In this document: piece by piece, positions 16,672-25,161 of the stretch | Numbering within the stretch: position 1 is the stretch's first letter | Layout of the letters: each line of letters starts with the position of its first letter | Origin: Lachnospiraceae bacterium | GTDB taxonomy: Bacteria; Bacillota; Clostridia; Lachnospirales; Lachnospiraceae | DNA: 38,299 nucleotides | Direction: 5' to 3' | NCBI GenBank assembly: GCA_029054245.1 | Contig: JAIDFQ010000080.1 | Location: forward strand, 1-38,299 | Notes under the pieces: model-generated | The model's database searches: none | What the model was told of the DNA's origin: nothing | The model's input: only the letters and a program-made list of their open reading frames with translations | Made by a program: the position numbers and the translations under genes

Positions 16672-17715
16672 AGAAATGAAAAGCCAGGCGTTATTTTTTG
16701 AATTTCCAACTTGGAGAAACTCTGCGAAACGCACCATTTCTTTTTCGATTGTTTCAAGCATATCATGATTCGGTACAATTCCTGTTTCCCACCACCAATT
16801 TTTTATGACAAATTCTCCTGCATGGCGAACTGGTTCTGCCTCGAATCTTGCAATAAATCTGGCATAGCTTTGGGGCACTTGATACTTCATATAGGTTTGA
16901 ATGTCCTTTGGAACATAGAAAGTCTCTGGAATTCCTTCAATCTGTATTGCATCAATCCGGTCTTTTCCAATCAGTGTTTGAAGCGTGGAACTGCGAATCT
17001 CATTTTCACTTACAAAATGCCCCTGCCAGGCGCCGCCGGATTTGTTCCATAAAAGACCAACGCTCTGTATTCGTCTTTCGATATACCATTCCAGAAATTC
17101 TTCTATTGTCATGTCCTGACTACAGTGGAGGTCTGCTTCTTCAAGCACACGTTCTGTCAAATCGAAATACTTCTGTGTCCCCCGTTTATCAGCGACGCTA
17201 AGTTCCCCACTGTTAAATAAATAATCTAATGCGGCGCTTGATAATTTCTTAGGTCCCCAACGGCTTTCCCGTACTTCTCCAATTGAAATATCTTTTGCTC
17301 CTGTCTTGCCATGCTTTGCCACAAAATCTCTCACATCGTCCAATATATCCAAAGCAGCCATTTGATTGCGGTATTGCAGGGTGAGAAGGACATGCTTGAG
17401 ATGCTCGTTTCGCACATATTTAAAGGGCATAAAATCTCTGGCGTCATAAATACACATTTCTTTGTCAAATCCATCAATCAATTTATGTTCTTTATACAAT
17501 AGATGGTAAAGATCTTGTTCTTTATAATCCTTTACCCTTGCCTGCAATACTAAATCTGCATTTCTTGCCACAACGTTTAAAGGGTCATATTGAATACTGT
17601 GTATTCTCTGCATGATCTTTTCTGCACCTGCTTTTTGGCACAACGTTTCTGCTCCATCCAGATTGTGATAACGGCATAGCAGATGCCTTGCTTCTTTTTG
17701 TGAATATAACTTCAT
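16645..17715 (-). CDS. YcaQ-family winged-helix (HTH_42) protein with apparent internal deletion, 356 aa
   Basis: It belongs to the HTH_42/YcaQ family, whose studied members are DNA glycosylases that unhook interstrand crosslinks. The N-terminal winged-helix region has the family pattern IHSIQYDPLNVVARNADLVL, and the C-terminal end has IARFEAEPVRHAGEFVIKN then WWWE. Family members normally carry a block of about 45 residues just before the latter, with a DRK core and a YGYY motif. Here the text jumps from VPKDIQTYMK directly to YARFIARFE (near 16870), so that block seems missing. The frame stays open, so this would be an in-frame loss and the enzyme may be inactive or altered. I chose ATG 17715 over 17733 because the product then begins MKLYSQKEAR as in relatives. 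Confidence 0.7.
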   Translation of the reverse strand: MKLYSQKEARHLLCRYHNLDGAETLCQKAGAEKIMQRIHSIQYDPLNVVARNADLVLQARVKDYKEQDLYHLLYKEHKLIDGFDKEMCIYDARDFMPFKYVRNEHLKHVLLTLQYRNQMAALDILDDVRDFVAKHGKTGAKDISIGEVRESRWGPKKLSSAALDYLFNSGELSVADKRGTQKYFDLTERVLEEADLHCSQDMTIEEFLEWYIERRIQSVGLLWNKSGGAWQGHFVSENEIRSSTLQTLIGKDRIDAIQIEGIPETFYVPKDIQTYMKYQVPQSYARFIARFEAEPVRHAGEFVIKNWWWETGIVPNHDMLETIEKEMVRFAEFLQVGNSKNNAWLFISSGLSIDSP

Positions 17716-17741
17716 AACTTCCTTTGCCTCCATTCCGCATC

Positions 17742-17783
17742 AGTATAGCAGACAAACTATGACACCATTATGTCATAGTTTGT
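17742..17783 (-). promoter_or_regulatory. Promoter with overlapping 13-bp palindromic operator
   Basis: ACAAACTATGACA (17752-17764) is repeated as a perfect inverted copy at 17771-17783, with six bases between. On the minus strand a TATACT -10 box (17747-17742) lies just downstream, so the palindrome covers the spacer and the -35 region of the promoter for the YcaQ-type gene. This is a classic layout for repression. There is no T run, so it is unlikely to be a terminator. The regulator is unknown. Confidence 0.6.
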
Positions 17784-17967
17784 TTAAAGAATAAATTATT
17801 CTGTTTTTTGTCTTGACTTCTGTTAGAGAGAAAAGCATGATAAGTATAACAAATCGTATTCTGCCGTATTCCGGCACATGGGCATGCCAACTTAAATGGT
17901 CTTAAAAAATGTCCCTGTGTAAACGGCGTTGCTTATAAATTTAACAAATTTGCAGAGGAGAGTGCAA

Positions 17968-18798
17968 ATGAAGAATCTTATACGTTTGACCGATTACACA
18001 CCAAATGATATTTACGATATTTTCAGGCTTACAGATGAAGTCTTGCAAGGGAAATATAATGATATGCTTAAGGGAAAAAGCATCGTTCTCTTTTTCCCAA
18101 ATTCAAGTATCAGGACGAGAGTTACATTTGAAAAAGGAATCTATTTGTTAGGGGGACAGCCTATCTTGTTCCCAACTGAAACACTTGATAAAAAGGAAGA
18201 CTTAAAAGATGTATGTGGCTATTTGAATAATTGGGCAGATATGATAATCGTCAGACACCAGGATATTCATTTAATAGAAAAAATGTCAATGCACTCAAAA
18301 ATGCCAATTATTAATGCCATGACATCTGCAAATCATCCTTGTGAAATGCTTTCGGATATGTATGCGCTCTCAAAGATTAGAAAAGATTTTACAAAGGACA
18401 AGTTTCTGTTCTGCGGGGGAAAAGGAAATATTGGATTAGCATGGAAAGAAGCTTCTGATGCCATGGGCTTTGAATTAGAGCAATGTTGTGGAAATGGTTA
18501 TGAAATGGATCATGTCACATGTCATAACCACATCAGAAAAGCTATTATAGGAAAAGATATTGTGTGCACAGATTCTTTGCCTGCAAGTGTTCTTGATGAT
18601 TTCAAGGATTGTCAGGTCACTACCCAAGTCATGGAAAAGGCAAATGAGGGAGCAATATTAAACCCTTGCCCGCCCTTTTATCGAGGGGAAGAAGTTTCAG
18701 ATGATGTAATAGAATCTGATTATTTTGTCGGATATGGATTCAAGAAGCACTTGCTTGAAGTACAGCAGGCTATTATCATTTATTGCTTAACCCACTAA
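17968..18798 (+). CDS. Aspartate/ornithine carbamoyltransferase-fold enzyme of unknown substrate, 276 aa
   Basis: It has the two-domain carbamoyltransferase fold. The carbamoyl-phosphate motif is intact (SIRTR at 47-51). The second motif, HPCQ in ornithine enzymes, reads HPCE (123-126). The ornithine signature SMG is replaced by DSLP (202-205), and the HCLP loop reads NPCPPFYRGEE (232-242). It is about 30 residues shorter than usual. So it should still bind carbamoyl phosphate, but the second substrate is probably not ornithine. No arcA, arcC, argininosuccinate or pyrimidine genes are nearby. I chose ATG 17968, after GAGGAG, rather than the open frame from 17929. Confidence 0.7.
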   Translation: MKNLIRLTDYTPNDIYDIFRLTDEVLQGKYNDMLKGKSIVLFFPNSSIRTRVTFEKGIYLLGGQPILFPTETLDKKEDLKDVCGYLNNWADMIIVRHQDIHLIEKMSMHSKMPIINAMTSANHPCEMLSDMYALSKIRKDFTKDKFLFCGGKGNIGLAWKEASDAMGFELEQCCGNGYEMDHVTCHNHIRKAIIGKDIVCTDSLPASVLDDFKDCQVTTQVMEKANEGAILNPCPPFYRGEEVSDDVIESDYFVGYGFKKHLLEVQQAIIIYCLTH

Positions 18799-18830
18799 TT
18801 GAATGTCTGCAATCTGGTCTTGTGCGAGCA

Positions 18831-19718
18831 TTATTTCACCTCGGGCTTTTTCTTTGGGGTGATTTCATTCCATAAGGTAAAGCCTAAAATCAAGACACCG
18901 CCGATAACCTGTATGGCAGTCATGCCTTCTCCCAAAATCAGAACAGATACAACAACAGCCACAAGCGGATCGATATAACTCAAGATAGCGGCTTTCTGCC
19001 CCGGAAGCTCTTTGAGAGAAGAAAAGTACAAACAGTAAGTTACGCCAGTATGTACAAGCCCCACAATCAACAGGCAGCCCCATCCTGTATTGTCAAGGCT
19101 GGAAAGTGTGACTCCGCTTGTGACTCCCACATAGGGAATCAGAACTAGAATTGCAGCAATAAATTGCAGAAATGTTCTGTGTATTCCCTCCACTTTTTTG
19201 ATAAACTTATTTAGCAAAATAACCGTTGCATAAAGACATGCCGCGCCCAGACCAAAAAGGATACCGATCAAATGATTGTTCCTGCCTGAGAGATCTCCCA
19301 GCCCTGTAATCAATATAATGCCAAGTGTGGACATAAAAAAACAGATCCACTGCTTTGCAGACATCTTTTCCCTGAATAAAACAGGGCAGGCTACCGTCAC
19401 AATGACCGGAGCAAAGTAATAGCTGAGAGTCGCAACGGAAACGGTAGTGTACTTATATGCTTGAAAAAGCAGTATCCAGTTGAATCCCATAGCAACTCCC
19501 GACAACAAAAGAAGAGGAATCTCCTTTTTGATTTCACGGAATGGTATCTTTTGCTTTGTGACGAACAAAAAAACTGCAATCAGCAATGCTGCAAGAATTG
19601 CCCGGTATAGAGCAAGTTCACCGGAAGATACAGAAATGTTTCTCACAAAAAGACCAAGTGTACCAAACACCGTCATTGAAATAATAAGCATGATTCTTGG
19701 ATTCATAAAACGCTTCAA
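18831..19718 (-). CDS. EamA/DMT-family transporter, 295 aa, probable TTG start
   Basis: This is a ten-helix drug/metabolite transporter built from two EamA repeats, with FGTLGLFVRNISVSSGELAL at the first repeat and GLVHTGVTYCLYFSSLKELP in the second. Such proteins export or import amino acids and metabolites; the substrate is unknown. I place the start at the TTG at 19718, eight bases after GGAGGG on the minus strand, giving LKRFMNPRIM at the N-terminus. The ATG at 19706 is 20 bases from that site, and the longer frame to 19766 adds a charged, non-membrane segment. It converges on the carbamoyltransferase gene with a gap of 32 bases. Confidence 0.8.
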   Translation of the reverse strand: MKRFMNPRIMLIISMTVFGTLGLFVRNISVSSGELALYRAILAALLIAVFLFVTKQKIPFREIKKEIPLLLLSGVAMGFNWILLFQAYKYTTVSVATLSYYFAPVIVTVACPVLFREKMSAKQWICFFMSTLGIILITGLGDLSGRNNHLIGILFGLGAACLYATVILLNKFIKKVEGIHRTFLQFIAAILVLIPYVGVTSGVTLSSLDNTGWGCLLIVGLVHTGVTYCLYFSSLKELPGQKAAILSYIDPLVAVVVSVLILGEGMTAIQVIGGVLILGFTLWNEITPKKKPEVK

Positions 19719-19889
19719 AAAATCATCCCTCCGCTCCTGTTCCCTTTGCGGTCTGAAATGTAACAATTCTTTAAAAGTTTATGGAAAACGATTCCCGTCA
19801 CAATTGAACTTCCCATAAATTTGTAGTAAACTATTTTTACACAAATCATGACTTCAATAGAATGATTTTGTTTTCATATATAACAGTGG

Positions 19890-20405
19890 TTATTCGTTTG
19901 CATTCTTTTCATCAATGCAACTGGAGATATAAGACCTGACCTCATCCCGCGGTTTGCCAAGCGCAATGGACAGTTCTCCATACAGGGAGGTTTCTGCCAG
20001 GTTAAAGTAACGATTGTCCAATGCCGTTACTTTATAACCTTTCATGAGTCGGCGTTCCTTTCGGAGATAGATGGTTTTAATCAGCTGAACCCATGCTTTA
20101 CAGTTGTTGGAACGCATGTATTCTTTGTAGGTTTTTTCCAGCGTTTTTTCATCGGTCAGCGGAATCAGGGGAATATCAGGAATGGACCGGATCAGGCTGT
20201 CGGCTTCATCTTTTGAAAGAGCATGGCGAAGCGCAGTCTCTGCCGTATCCACAGGGGTGTATACGGTACTGCCGGACGCATATACAGGTTTCAGCAGATA
20301 ATATTGCCTGTCTTTATTAACACCCGGGATATTCAGAGTGGTAATATCTTCTATAAGGCAGATTCCATTGTTACCATAGATTACATATTCTCCTTTTTGA
20401 AACAT
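19890..20405 (-). CDS. CarD-family transcriptional regulator, 171 aa
   Basis: The N-terminal Tudor-like RNA-polymerase-interacting domain (about 1-60) has the CarD pattern FQKGEYVIYGNNGICLIEDI, then YYLLKPVYASGSTVYTPVD. The helical C-terminal domain (about 75-165) would contact upstream promoter DNA. CarD proteins bind the RNA polymerase beta subunit and stabilise open complexes. The length is normal. AAAGGAGG precedes the ATG. It is probably transcribed alone from the promoter at 20439-20468. Confidence 0.9.
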   Translation of the reverse strand: MFQKGEYVIYGNNGICLIEDITTLNIPGVNKDRQYYLLKPVYASGSTVYTPVDTAETALRHALSKDEADSLIRSIPDIPLIPLTDEKTLEKTYKEYMRSNNCKAWVQLIKTIYLRKERRLMKGYKVTALDNRYFNLAETSLYGELSIALGKPRDEVRSYISSCIDEKNANE

Positions 20406-20438
20406 TTCGTACCTCCTTTAGAATAGACTATATTATCT

Positions 20439-20468
20439 ATTATACCAATTTTTTGGAGAAAATGTCAG
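20439..20468 (-). promoter_or_regulatory. Promoter of the CarD gene
   Basis: On the minus strand CTGACA (20468-20463) and TATAAT (20444-20439) are 18 bases apart, and TGG precedes the -10 as in extended -10 promoters. The start codon is about 30 bases downstream. Confidence 0.6.
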
Positions 20469-20622
20469 CGAGATAAGAGAATATAGCAAAGTTTGTTTGA
20501 TATGTGCAAGAATACAGGGCAGTGTATTGTGCAAAATGAATAACCGTGAAGCCGAATGAATGTGTTTAGCGAGTGTGCCTTAAGAAAGACGCAGCGCCAA
20601 ATCACTTTGGAATGGAGGAAAA

Positions 20623-21192
20623 ATGACGCTTTATCTAGTAAGACATGGAGAAACCGATTGGAACATTGCAAGTAAAATCCAGGGGCAGACGGATATTACA
20701 TTGAATGAAAAAGGCAGATGGCAGGCAGAAGAGTTTGCTGCCAAGATTGCAGGAGAACATTACGAGATAGAGGGAATTTATACCAGTTATAAACAGCGTG
20801 CACTGGAAACGGCAAGAATCATTGGCACTGCGCTTGATATAGAGCCTAAGATCCAGCCGGGGATTGAGGAAATCTGCCTTGGGAAGTGGGAAGGCTATAC
20901 ATGGAAGCAGGTGAGGGAACTATTTGGGGAGGAATACCAGATTTGGCATGACAACCGTCGCTACAAGGCGCCGCCGGGAGGCGAGTCCTATCAGCAGCTC
21001 CTTGACAGGCTTCTTCCGGCGCTTCATGAAATTGTGGAGAAGGAAAGGGGAAATGTGCTTGTTGTGACGCACAGTGCCGTCATTATGACATTGATGTCTT
21101 ATATATACGATACCCCTTTTGAAGATATGGCAAAGAATTATAAGACAGGCAATGCCGGAATCGTGGAACTAGATGCAGAGTTATTTAGATAA
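20623..21192 (+). CDS. Histidine phosphatase (phosphoglycerate-mutase-like), 189 aa
   Basis: The catalytic motif LVRHGETDWN (phospho-His at residue 8), the partner GLN-like region ITLNEKGRWQAEEFA, the Glu in LGKWEG and the second His in VVTHSAVIM identify the branch-1 histidine phosphatase family. Such enzymes remove phosphate from sugars, nucleotides or cobalamin precursors. No cobalamin genes are present, and the next gene is a sugar kinase 22 bases away, so a sugar phosphate is a reasonable guess. TGGAGGAAAA precedes the ATG. Confidence 0.85.
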   Translation: MTLYLVRHGETDWNIASKIQGQTDITLNEKGRWQAEEFAAKIAGEHYEIEGIYTSYKQRALETARIIGTALDIEPKIQPGIEEICLGKWEGYTWKQVRELFGEEYQIWHDNRRYKAPPGGESYQQLLDRLLPALHEIVEKERGNVLVVTHSAVIMTLMSYIYDTPFEDMAKNYKTGNAGIVELDAELFR

Positions 21193-21214
21193 TGGTTTAA
21201 AGGAGGGAAGGTCT

Positions 21215-22111
21215 ATGAGACTAGGCGCTTTGGAAGCGGGCGGAACAAAAATGGTATGTGCCATAGGGGATGAAACAGGAAAGATTTTTGAACAGATTTC
21301 CATTCCCACGGTAACACCAGAAGAAACGATGCCGCAGCTGATTGGATATTTCAAACAAGCAAAAATAGAAGCGCTTGGAATCGGCTGTTTTGGTCCCATT
21401 GATCCAGACAGATGTTCTGACACTTACGGTTATATTACCAGTACGCCTAAACTTGCATGGCGGAATTACAACATCGTAGGAGCCTTTCGGGAGGCGCTTG
21501 CCTGTCCGGTGGGATTTGATACGGATGTAAACGGCGCTGTCCTCGGAGAGGTTACCTTCGGACAGGCAAAGGGTAAAAACTGTGTCGTCTATGTGACCAT
21601 TGGAACCGGTGTGGGAGCCGGTATTTTCATTGAAGGAAAGCTGCTTCATGGAATGCTTCATCCAGAAGCTGGGCATGTATTGATGCAAAAGCGCGCCGAC
21701 GATCCCTATCAGGGAAAGTGCCCATATCATAAGACCTGTCTGGAGGGACTTGCGGCGGGACCTGCCATAGAGGAGCGGTGGGGGCAAAAAGCAATTGCGC
21801 TAAAGGACAGAAAAGAGGTCTGGGATCTGGAAGGCTATTACATCGCGCAGGCGCTTAGTGGATATATTCTGACGCTGTCCCCGGAGATGATTATTTTGGG
21901 CGGAGGAGTCATGCATCAGGAACAGCTGTTTCCGATTATAAGAGGCTATGTAAAAGAGATGCTGGGCGGCTATATTCGCACAAAAGAGTTGGAACATATG
22001 GAAACCTATATTGTCCCGTCAAGTCTTGAAGATTGTCAGGGAATTATGGGATGTCTTGAGCTGGCAAAAAGAGCGGCAGGTGAAAATGATTGTAAAGATT
22101 ATAAGGGATAA
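21215..22111 (+). CDS. ROK-family fructokinase, 298 aa
   Basis: An ATP-dependent sugar kinase that likely makes fructose 6-phosphate. The N-terminal phosphate loop is ALEAGGTKMVCAIGD, the catalytic region contains GFDTDVNGAVLGE with Asp, then IGTGVGAGI. The zinc site has the His and Cys ligands of HPEAGH and GKCPYHKTC, as in Bacillus-type fructokinases of the ROK family. I chose ATG 21215 because AAAGGAGGGAAGG lies just before it. The end overlaps the start of the broken small gene at 22086. Confidence 0.85.
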   Translation: MRLGALEAGGTKMVCAIGDETGKIFEQISIPTVTPEETMPQLIGYFKQAKIEALGIGCFGPIDPDRCSDTYGYITSTPKLAWRNYNIVGAFREALACPVGFDTDVNGAVLGEVTFGQAKGKNCVVYVTIGTGVGAGIFIEGKLLHGMLHPEAGHVLMQKRADDPYQGKCPYHKTCLEGLAAGPAIEERWGQKAIALKDRKEVWDLEGYYIAQALSGYILTLSPEMIILGGGVMHQEQLFPIIRGYVKEMLGGYIRTKELEHMETYIVPSSLEDCQGIMGCLELAKRAAGENDCKDYKG

Positions 22112-22384
22112 AGAATATCAGTTTAGGATAACAGCGGCAGTATGTGCAGAATGCGGAGGGGAAATGAACCTTCCGGGACTTATCGATCGGAATGTGCAGG
22201 AGATGGATGATCAGGACAGGCGCTGGAGGGCTGTAAAAATGATATTCCATCTAATGAGATGATGACAAAGGAAAGTATCAGGAAATATTATGAGGCAGTG
22301 GATAAGGCATATGGCATCCAGTCTGAGGATGGAATAAGGCGCTATATTCAGGATATGTTGACGTCAGAAGGAGGCATTTTCTAG
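22086..22384 (+). pseudogene. Frameshifted small protein with CxxC knuckle
   Basis: From ATG 22086 the frame reads MIVKIIRDKEYQ, then VCAECGGEMNLPGLIDRN and EMDDQ, and stops at 22259-22261 after a basic, unnatural tail. In the -1 frame a natural-looking helical sequence starts about 22226 (EGCKNDIPSNEMM, then IRKYYEAVDKAYG) and runs to TAG at 22382-22384. That stop overlaps the GTG of the next gene, the usual sign of translational coupling. So the original gene of about 98 codons has probably suffered a frameshift near 22205-22226. The N-terminal half recalls the zinc-knuckle segment of MqsA/YgiT-like antitoxins, but the C-terminal half does not clearly fit. A sequencing error is possible. 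Confidence 0.55.
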
Positions 22385-25161
22385 TGGAAAATACATGTAA
22401 GCGCATCACGATTGCTCTGCTCGCGCACGTGGATGCCGGAAAGACGACCCTTTCGGAGGGAATGCTTTATCTAAGCGGCAGTATCCGCAAGCTTGGCAGA
22501 GTGGATAAAAAGGATGCCTTTTTAGATTCCTACGGACAGGAAAGGGAGCGGGGTATCACAATCTTTTCCAAACAGGCGATTGTAAGAAAGGGACAGGCAG
22601 AAATTACCCTGCTTGATACCCCCGGGCACGTGGATTTTTCAGCGGAGATGGAACGTACGCTGCAGGTTCTGGATGCCGCGGTTCTGGTAATCAGCGGAAG
22701 CGACGGTGTGCAGGGACATACCCTTACCTTGTGGAGGCTGTTAAAACGTTACGACGTGCCGGTTTTTCTTTTTGTCAATAAGATGGATCAGCCGGATATC
22801 GATCGAAAGAAGATTTTTCAGCAGTTGAAAGAGCAGTTGTGTGAAGCCTGCGTTGACTTTTCAGAGCAGGGGACGGAAGACTTCTATGAAAGCATTGCAG
22901 TCTGTGAGGAGGAAGTACTAAATGCCTTTCTTGAAAAAGGCACTATCATGAAACAACAGATACAAAAACTGATCGGGGAAAGGAAATTATTTCCCTGCTT
23001 CTTCGGCTCTGCGCTTAAACTTATGGGTGTGGAGGAGCTGATGGATGGGCTTGAGGAATATATTCCGGCAAAGGAATACCCATCAGCATTCGGTGCCAGG
23101 GTTTTTAAGATCACGCGGGACGGACAGGGAAACCGCCTTACCCATATGAAGATTACAGGCGGCAGTCTAAAGGCGAGGGAGGTACTTACTGGAAGAAGGC
23201 TCCTTGCGGGAAATCCTTCGCAGCAGGAGGCGTGGGAAGAGAAGGTAAACCAGATCAGAATCTATTCAGGAGAAAAATTTGAAGCGGTTAATGAGGCGGA
23301 TGCGGGTACAATCTGTGCCGTTACGGGACTGACAGAGACCTTTGCAGGGCAGGGGCTGGGAAGGGAGAAGGAAGTGATTTACCCAGAGCTTTCCCCAGTT
23401 CTGTGTTATCGTATTCTTCTGCCGGAAGGATGCGACGCGCTGCAAATGCTTCCCAAATTGAGACAGCTTGAGGAGGAGGAACCCCAGCTTCATATCGTCT
23501 GGGATGAAAAGAATCGAGAAATCAAAGCACAGATTATGGGGCAGGTTCAGATAGAAGTTTATGAGAATTTGATCAAAGAAAGATTTGGCATTCCCGTAGA
23601 ATTTGGAACGGGAAGTATTGTCTATAAAGAGACCATTGCAAATACGGTGGAAGGAGTGGGACATTTCGAGCCTTTGCGCCATTATGCGGAAGTGCATCTG
23701 CTCTTAGAGCCGGGAGAGGCAGGAAGCGGGCTTGTGTTTGAGGCGGACTGCAGTGAGGATATTCTGGATCTGAACTGGCAGAGGCTGGTACTGACCCACC
23801 TTGAAGAAACGGAGCATCCAGGGGTGCTGGCAGGGGCTCCGGTTACAGATATGAAGATTACCCTAAAGTCGGGGCGTGCCCACCAGAAGCACACGGAGGG
23901 TGGGGACTTCCGACAAGCGACCTACCGGGCGCTGCGGCAGGGGTTGATGCAGGCGGAGAGCGTGCTCCTCGAGCCTTATTATGATTTTTGCCTGGAGGTG
24001 CCAGATGCTATGGTGGGGCGAGCCATGACGGATCTTAATCAAAGGCATGGTACCTTCACCTTGAACCATACCGGGGAAGGTATGGCAACGCTTAAAGGAA
24101 TGGCGCCTATGGCGCTTTTACAGGAATATCAGCAGGAGGTACTTGCTTACACGAAGGGGGAAGGGCAGTTGTACTGTTCCATGAAGGGATATTATCCCTG
24201 TCACAACACGGAAGAAGTGCTGGAAAGAACAGGATATGACCCTTTGCGGGATGCCGATCATCCATCTGCATCTATATTTTGCGCCCACGGAGCGGGCTTT
24301 ATTGTGGAGTGGGATGAAGTTCCTTCGTATATGCATTTAGAGAGCTGTCTTTGTAAAAAAAGGGATTCGGCTGCGGATGAGGAATACTGGGATAGATATA
24401 TGGGAGAGAAGAGCTTAACTGTAAGCGGCAGAGAGCGCTTTGGAGGAAATAGGGAAGGCGTCAGAAAGGAAGAGTGGATTGGACAGGATGAGATTGAGGA
24501 AATTTTAAGCCGCACATCCCATGCAAACCGAAAGGAAAACAGGACAGGAACAAGGATAGGATGGAAGAGGACAAAGGATCAGGCGGATCGGACAAAAGGG
24601 CAGCCCCAGGTAAGAACTTATCAGCCTGCCCAGAAAAAAGAAGAATATCTGCTGGTGGATGGGTACAATGTAATCTTTGCATGGGACGAGCTGCGCAAGC
24701 TGGCAGAACGGAATCTGGACGGGGCAAGAGGCAGGCTCCTTGATCTTCTGTGCAATTATCAAGCGGTCAGAAAATGTAGTCTGATTGCCGTATTTGATGC
24801 ATATCGTTTGGCAGGGCATCCCACGGAAACGCTGGATTATCACAATATTCATGTGGTATATACAAAAGAAGCGGAAACGGCAGATCAGTATATCGAAAAG
24901 TTTGCCCATGAGAACAGCAGGAAGTTCGATGTGACGGTTGCCACGTCAGACGGACTGGAACAGATCATTATTATTGGCGAGGGATGCAGACTGATTTCAT
25001 CGCGGGAACTGAAAGAAGAGATGGAACGGGCTTCCAGTCAGATACTGGAGGACTTTCAAAATACACATCCGGGTAGGAAAAATTCGCTAAAGGACATGCT
25101 TCCCGATGAAACATTAAAGGAGATGAATGCATTCAGGAAAAATTTAGAGGAACATTCCTAG
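22384..25161 (+). CDS. Ribosomal-protection-type translation GTPase fused to a YacP/Rae1-type NYN ribonuclease, 925 aa
   Basis: Residues 1 to about 655 are an EF-G/Tet(M)-like translation factor: G1 AHVDAGKT (14-21), RGIT (56-59), G3 DTPGH (78-82), G4 NKMD (132-135), then EF-G-like domains II to V ending in MKGYYPC. A basic linker (about 656-750, with EEWIGQDEIEEIL) leads to an NYN domain of the YacP type (753 to about 900): VDGYNVIF with D759, FDAYR with D805, ETADQYIEK with D834 and ATSDGLEQ with D856. The four acidic residues expected for nuclease activity are all present. Bacillus Rae1 (YacP) cuts mRNA in the ribosomal A site, and Tet(M)-type GTPases bind near the A site. A ribosome-directed mRNA cleavage role is inference; true tetracycline resistance is not shown. 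It starts at a GTG overlapping the previous stop. Confidence 0.85.
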   Translation: MENTCKRITIALLAHVDAGKTTLSEGMLYLSGSIRKLGRVDKKDAFLDSYGQERERGITIFSKQAIVRKGQAEITLLDTPGHVDFSAEMERTLQVLDAAVLVISGSDGVQGHTLTLWRLLKRYDVPVFLFVNKMDQPDIDRKKIFQQLKEQLCEACVDFSEQGTEDFYESIAVCEEEVLNAFLEKGTIMKQQIQKLIGERKLFPCFFGSALKLMGVEELMDGLEEYIPAKEYPSAFGARVFKITRDGQGNRLTHMKITGGSLKAREVLTGRRLLAGNPSQQEAWEEKVNQIRIYSGEKFEAVNEADAGTICAVTGLTETFAGQGLGREKEVIYPELSPVLCYRILLPEGCDALQMLPKLRQLEEEEPQLHIVWDEKNREIKAQIMGQVQIEVYENLIKERFGIPVEFGTGSIVYKETIANTVEGVGHFEPLRHYAEVHLLLEPGEAGSGLVFEADCSEDILDLNWQRLVLTHLEETEHPGVLAGAPVTDMKITLKSGRAHQKHTEGGDFRQATYRALRQGLMQAESVLLEPYYDFCLEVPDAMVGRAMTDLNQRHGTFTLNHTGEGMATLKGMAPMALLQEYQQEVLAYTKGEGQLYCSMKGYYPCHNTEEVLERTGYDPLRDADHPSASIFCAHGAGFIVEWDEVPSYMHLESCLCKKRDSAADEEYWDRYMGEKSLTVSGRERFGGNREGVRKEEWIGQDEIEEILSRTSHANRKENRTGTRIGWKRTKDQADRTKGQPQVRTYQPAQKKEEYLLVDGYNVIFAWDELRKLAERNLDGARGRLLDLLCNYQAVRKCSLIAVFDAYRLAGHPTETLDYHNIHVVYTKEAETADQYIEKFAHENSRKFDVTVATSDGLEQIIIIGEGCRLISSRELKEEMERASSQILEDFQNTHPGRKNSLKDMLPDETLKEMNAFRKNLEEHS

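Noticed and set aside
17968-18798. Arginine deiminase pathway gene (arcB)
   Set aside because: Ornithine-binding motifs are changed, and arcA and arcC are not nearby.
22384-25161. Call as a tetracycline resistance gene tet(M/O/W)
   Set aside because: The protein is about 280 residues longer than Tet(M), diverges strongly in domains IV-V and carries a nuclease domain, so resistance cannot be assumed.
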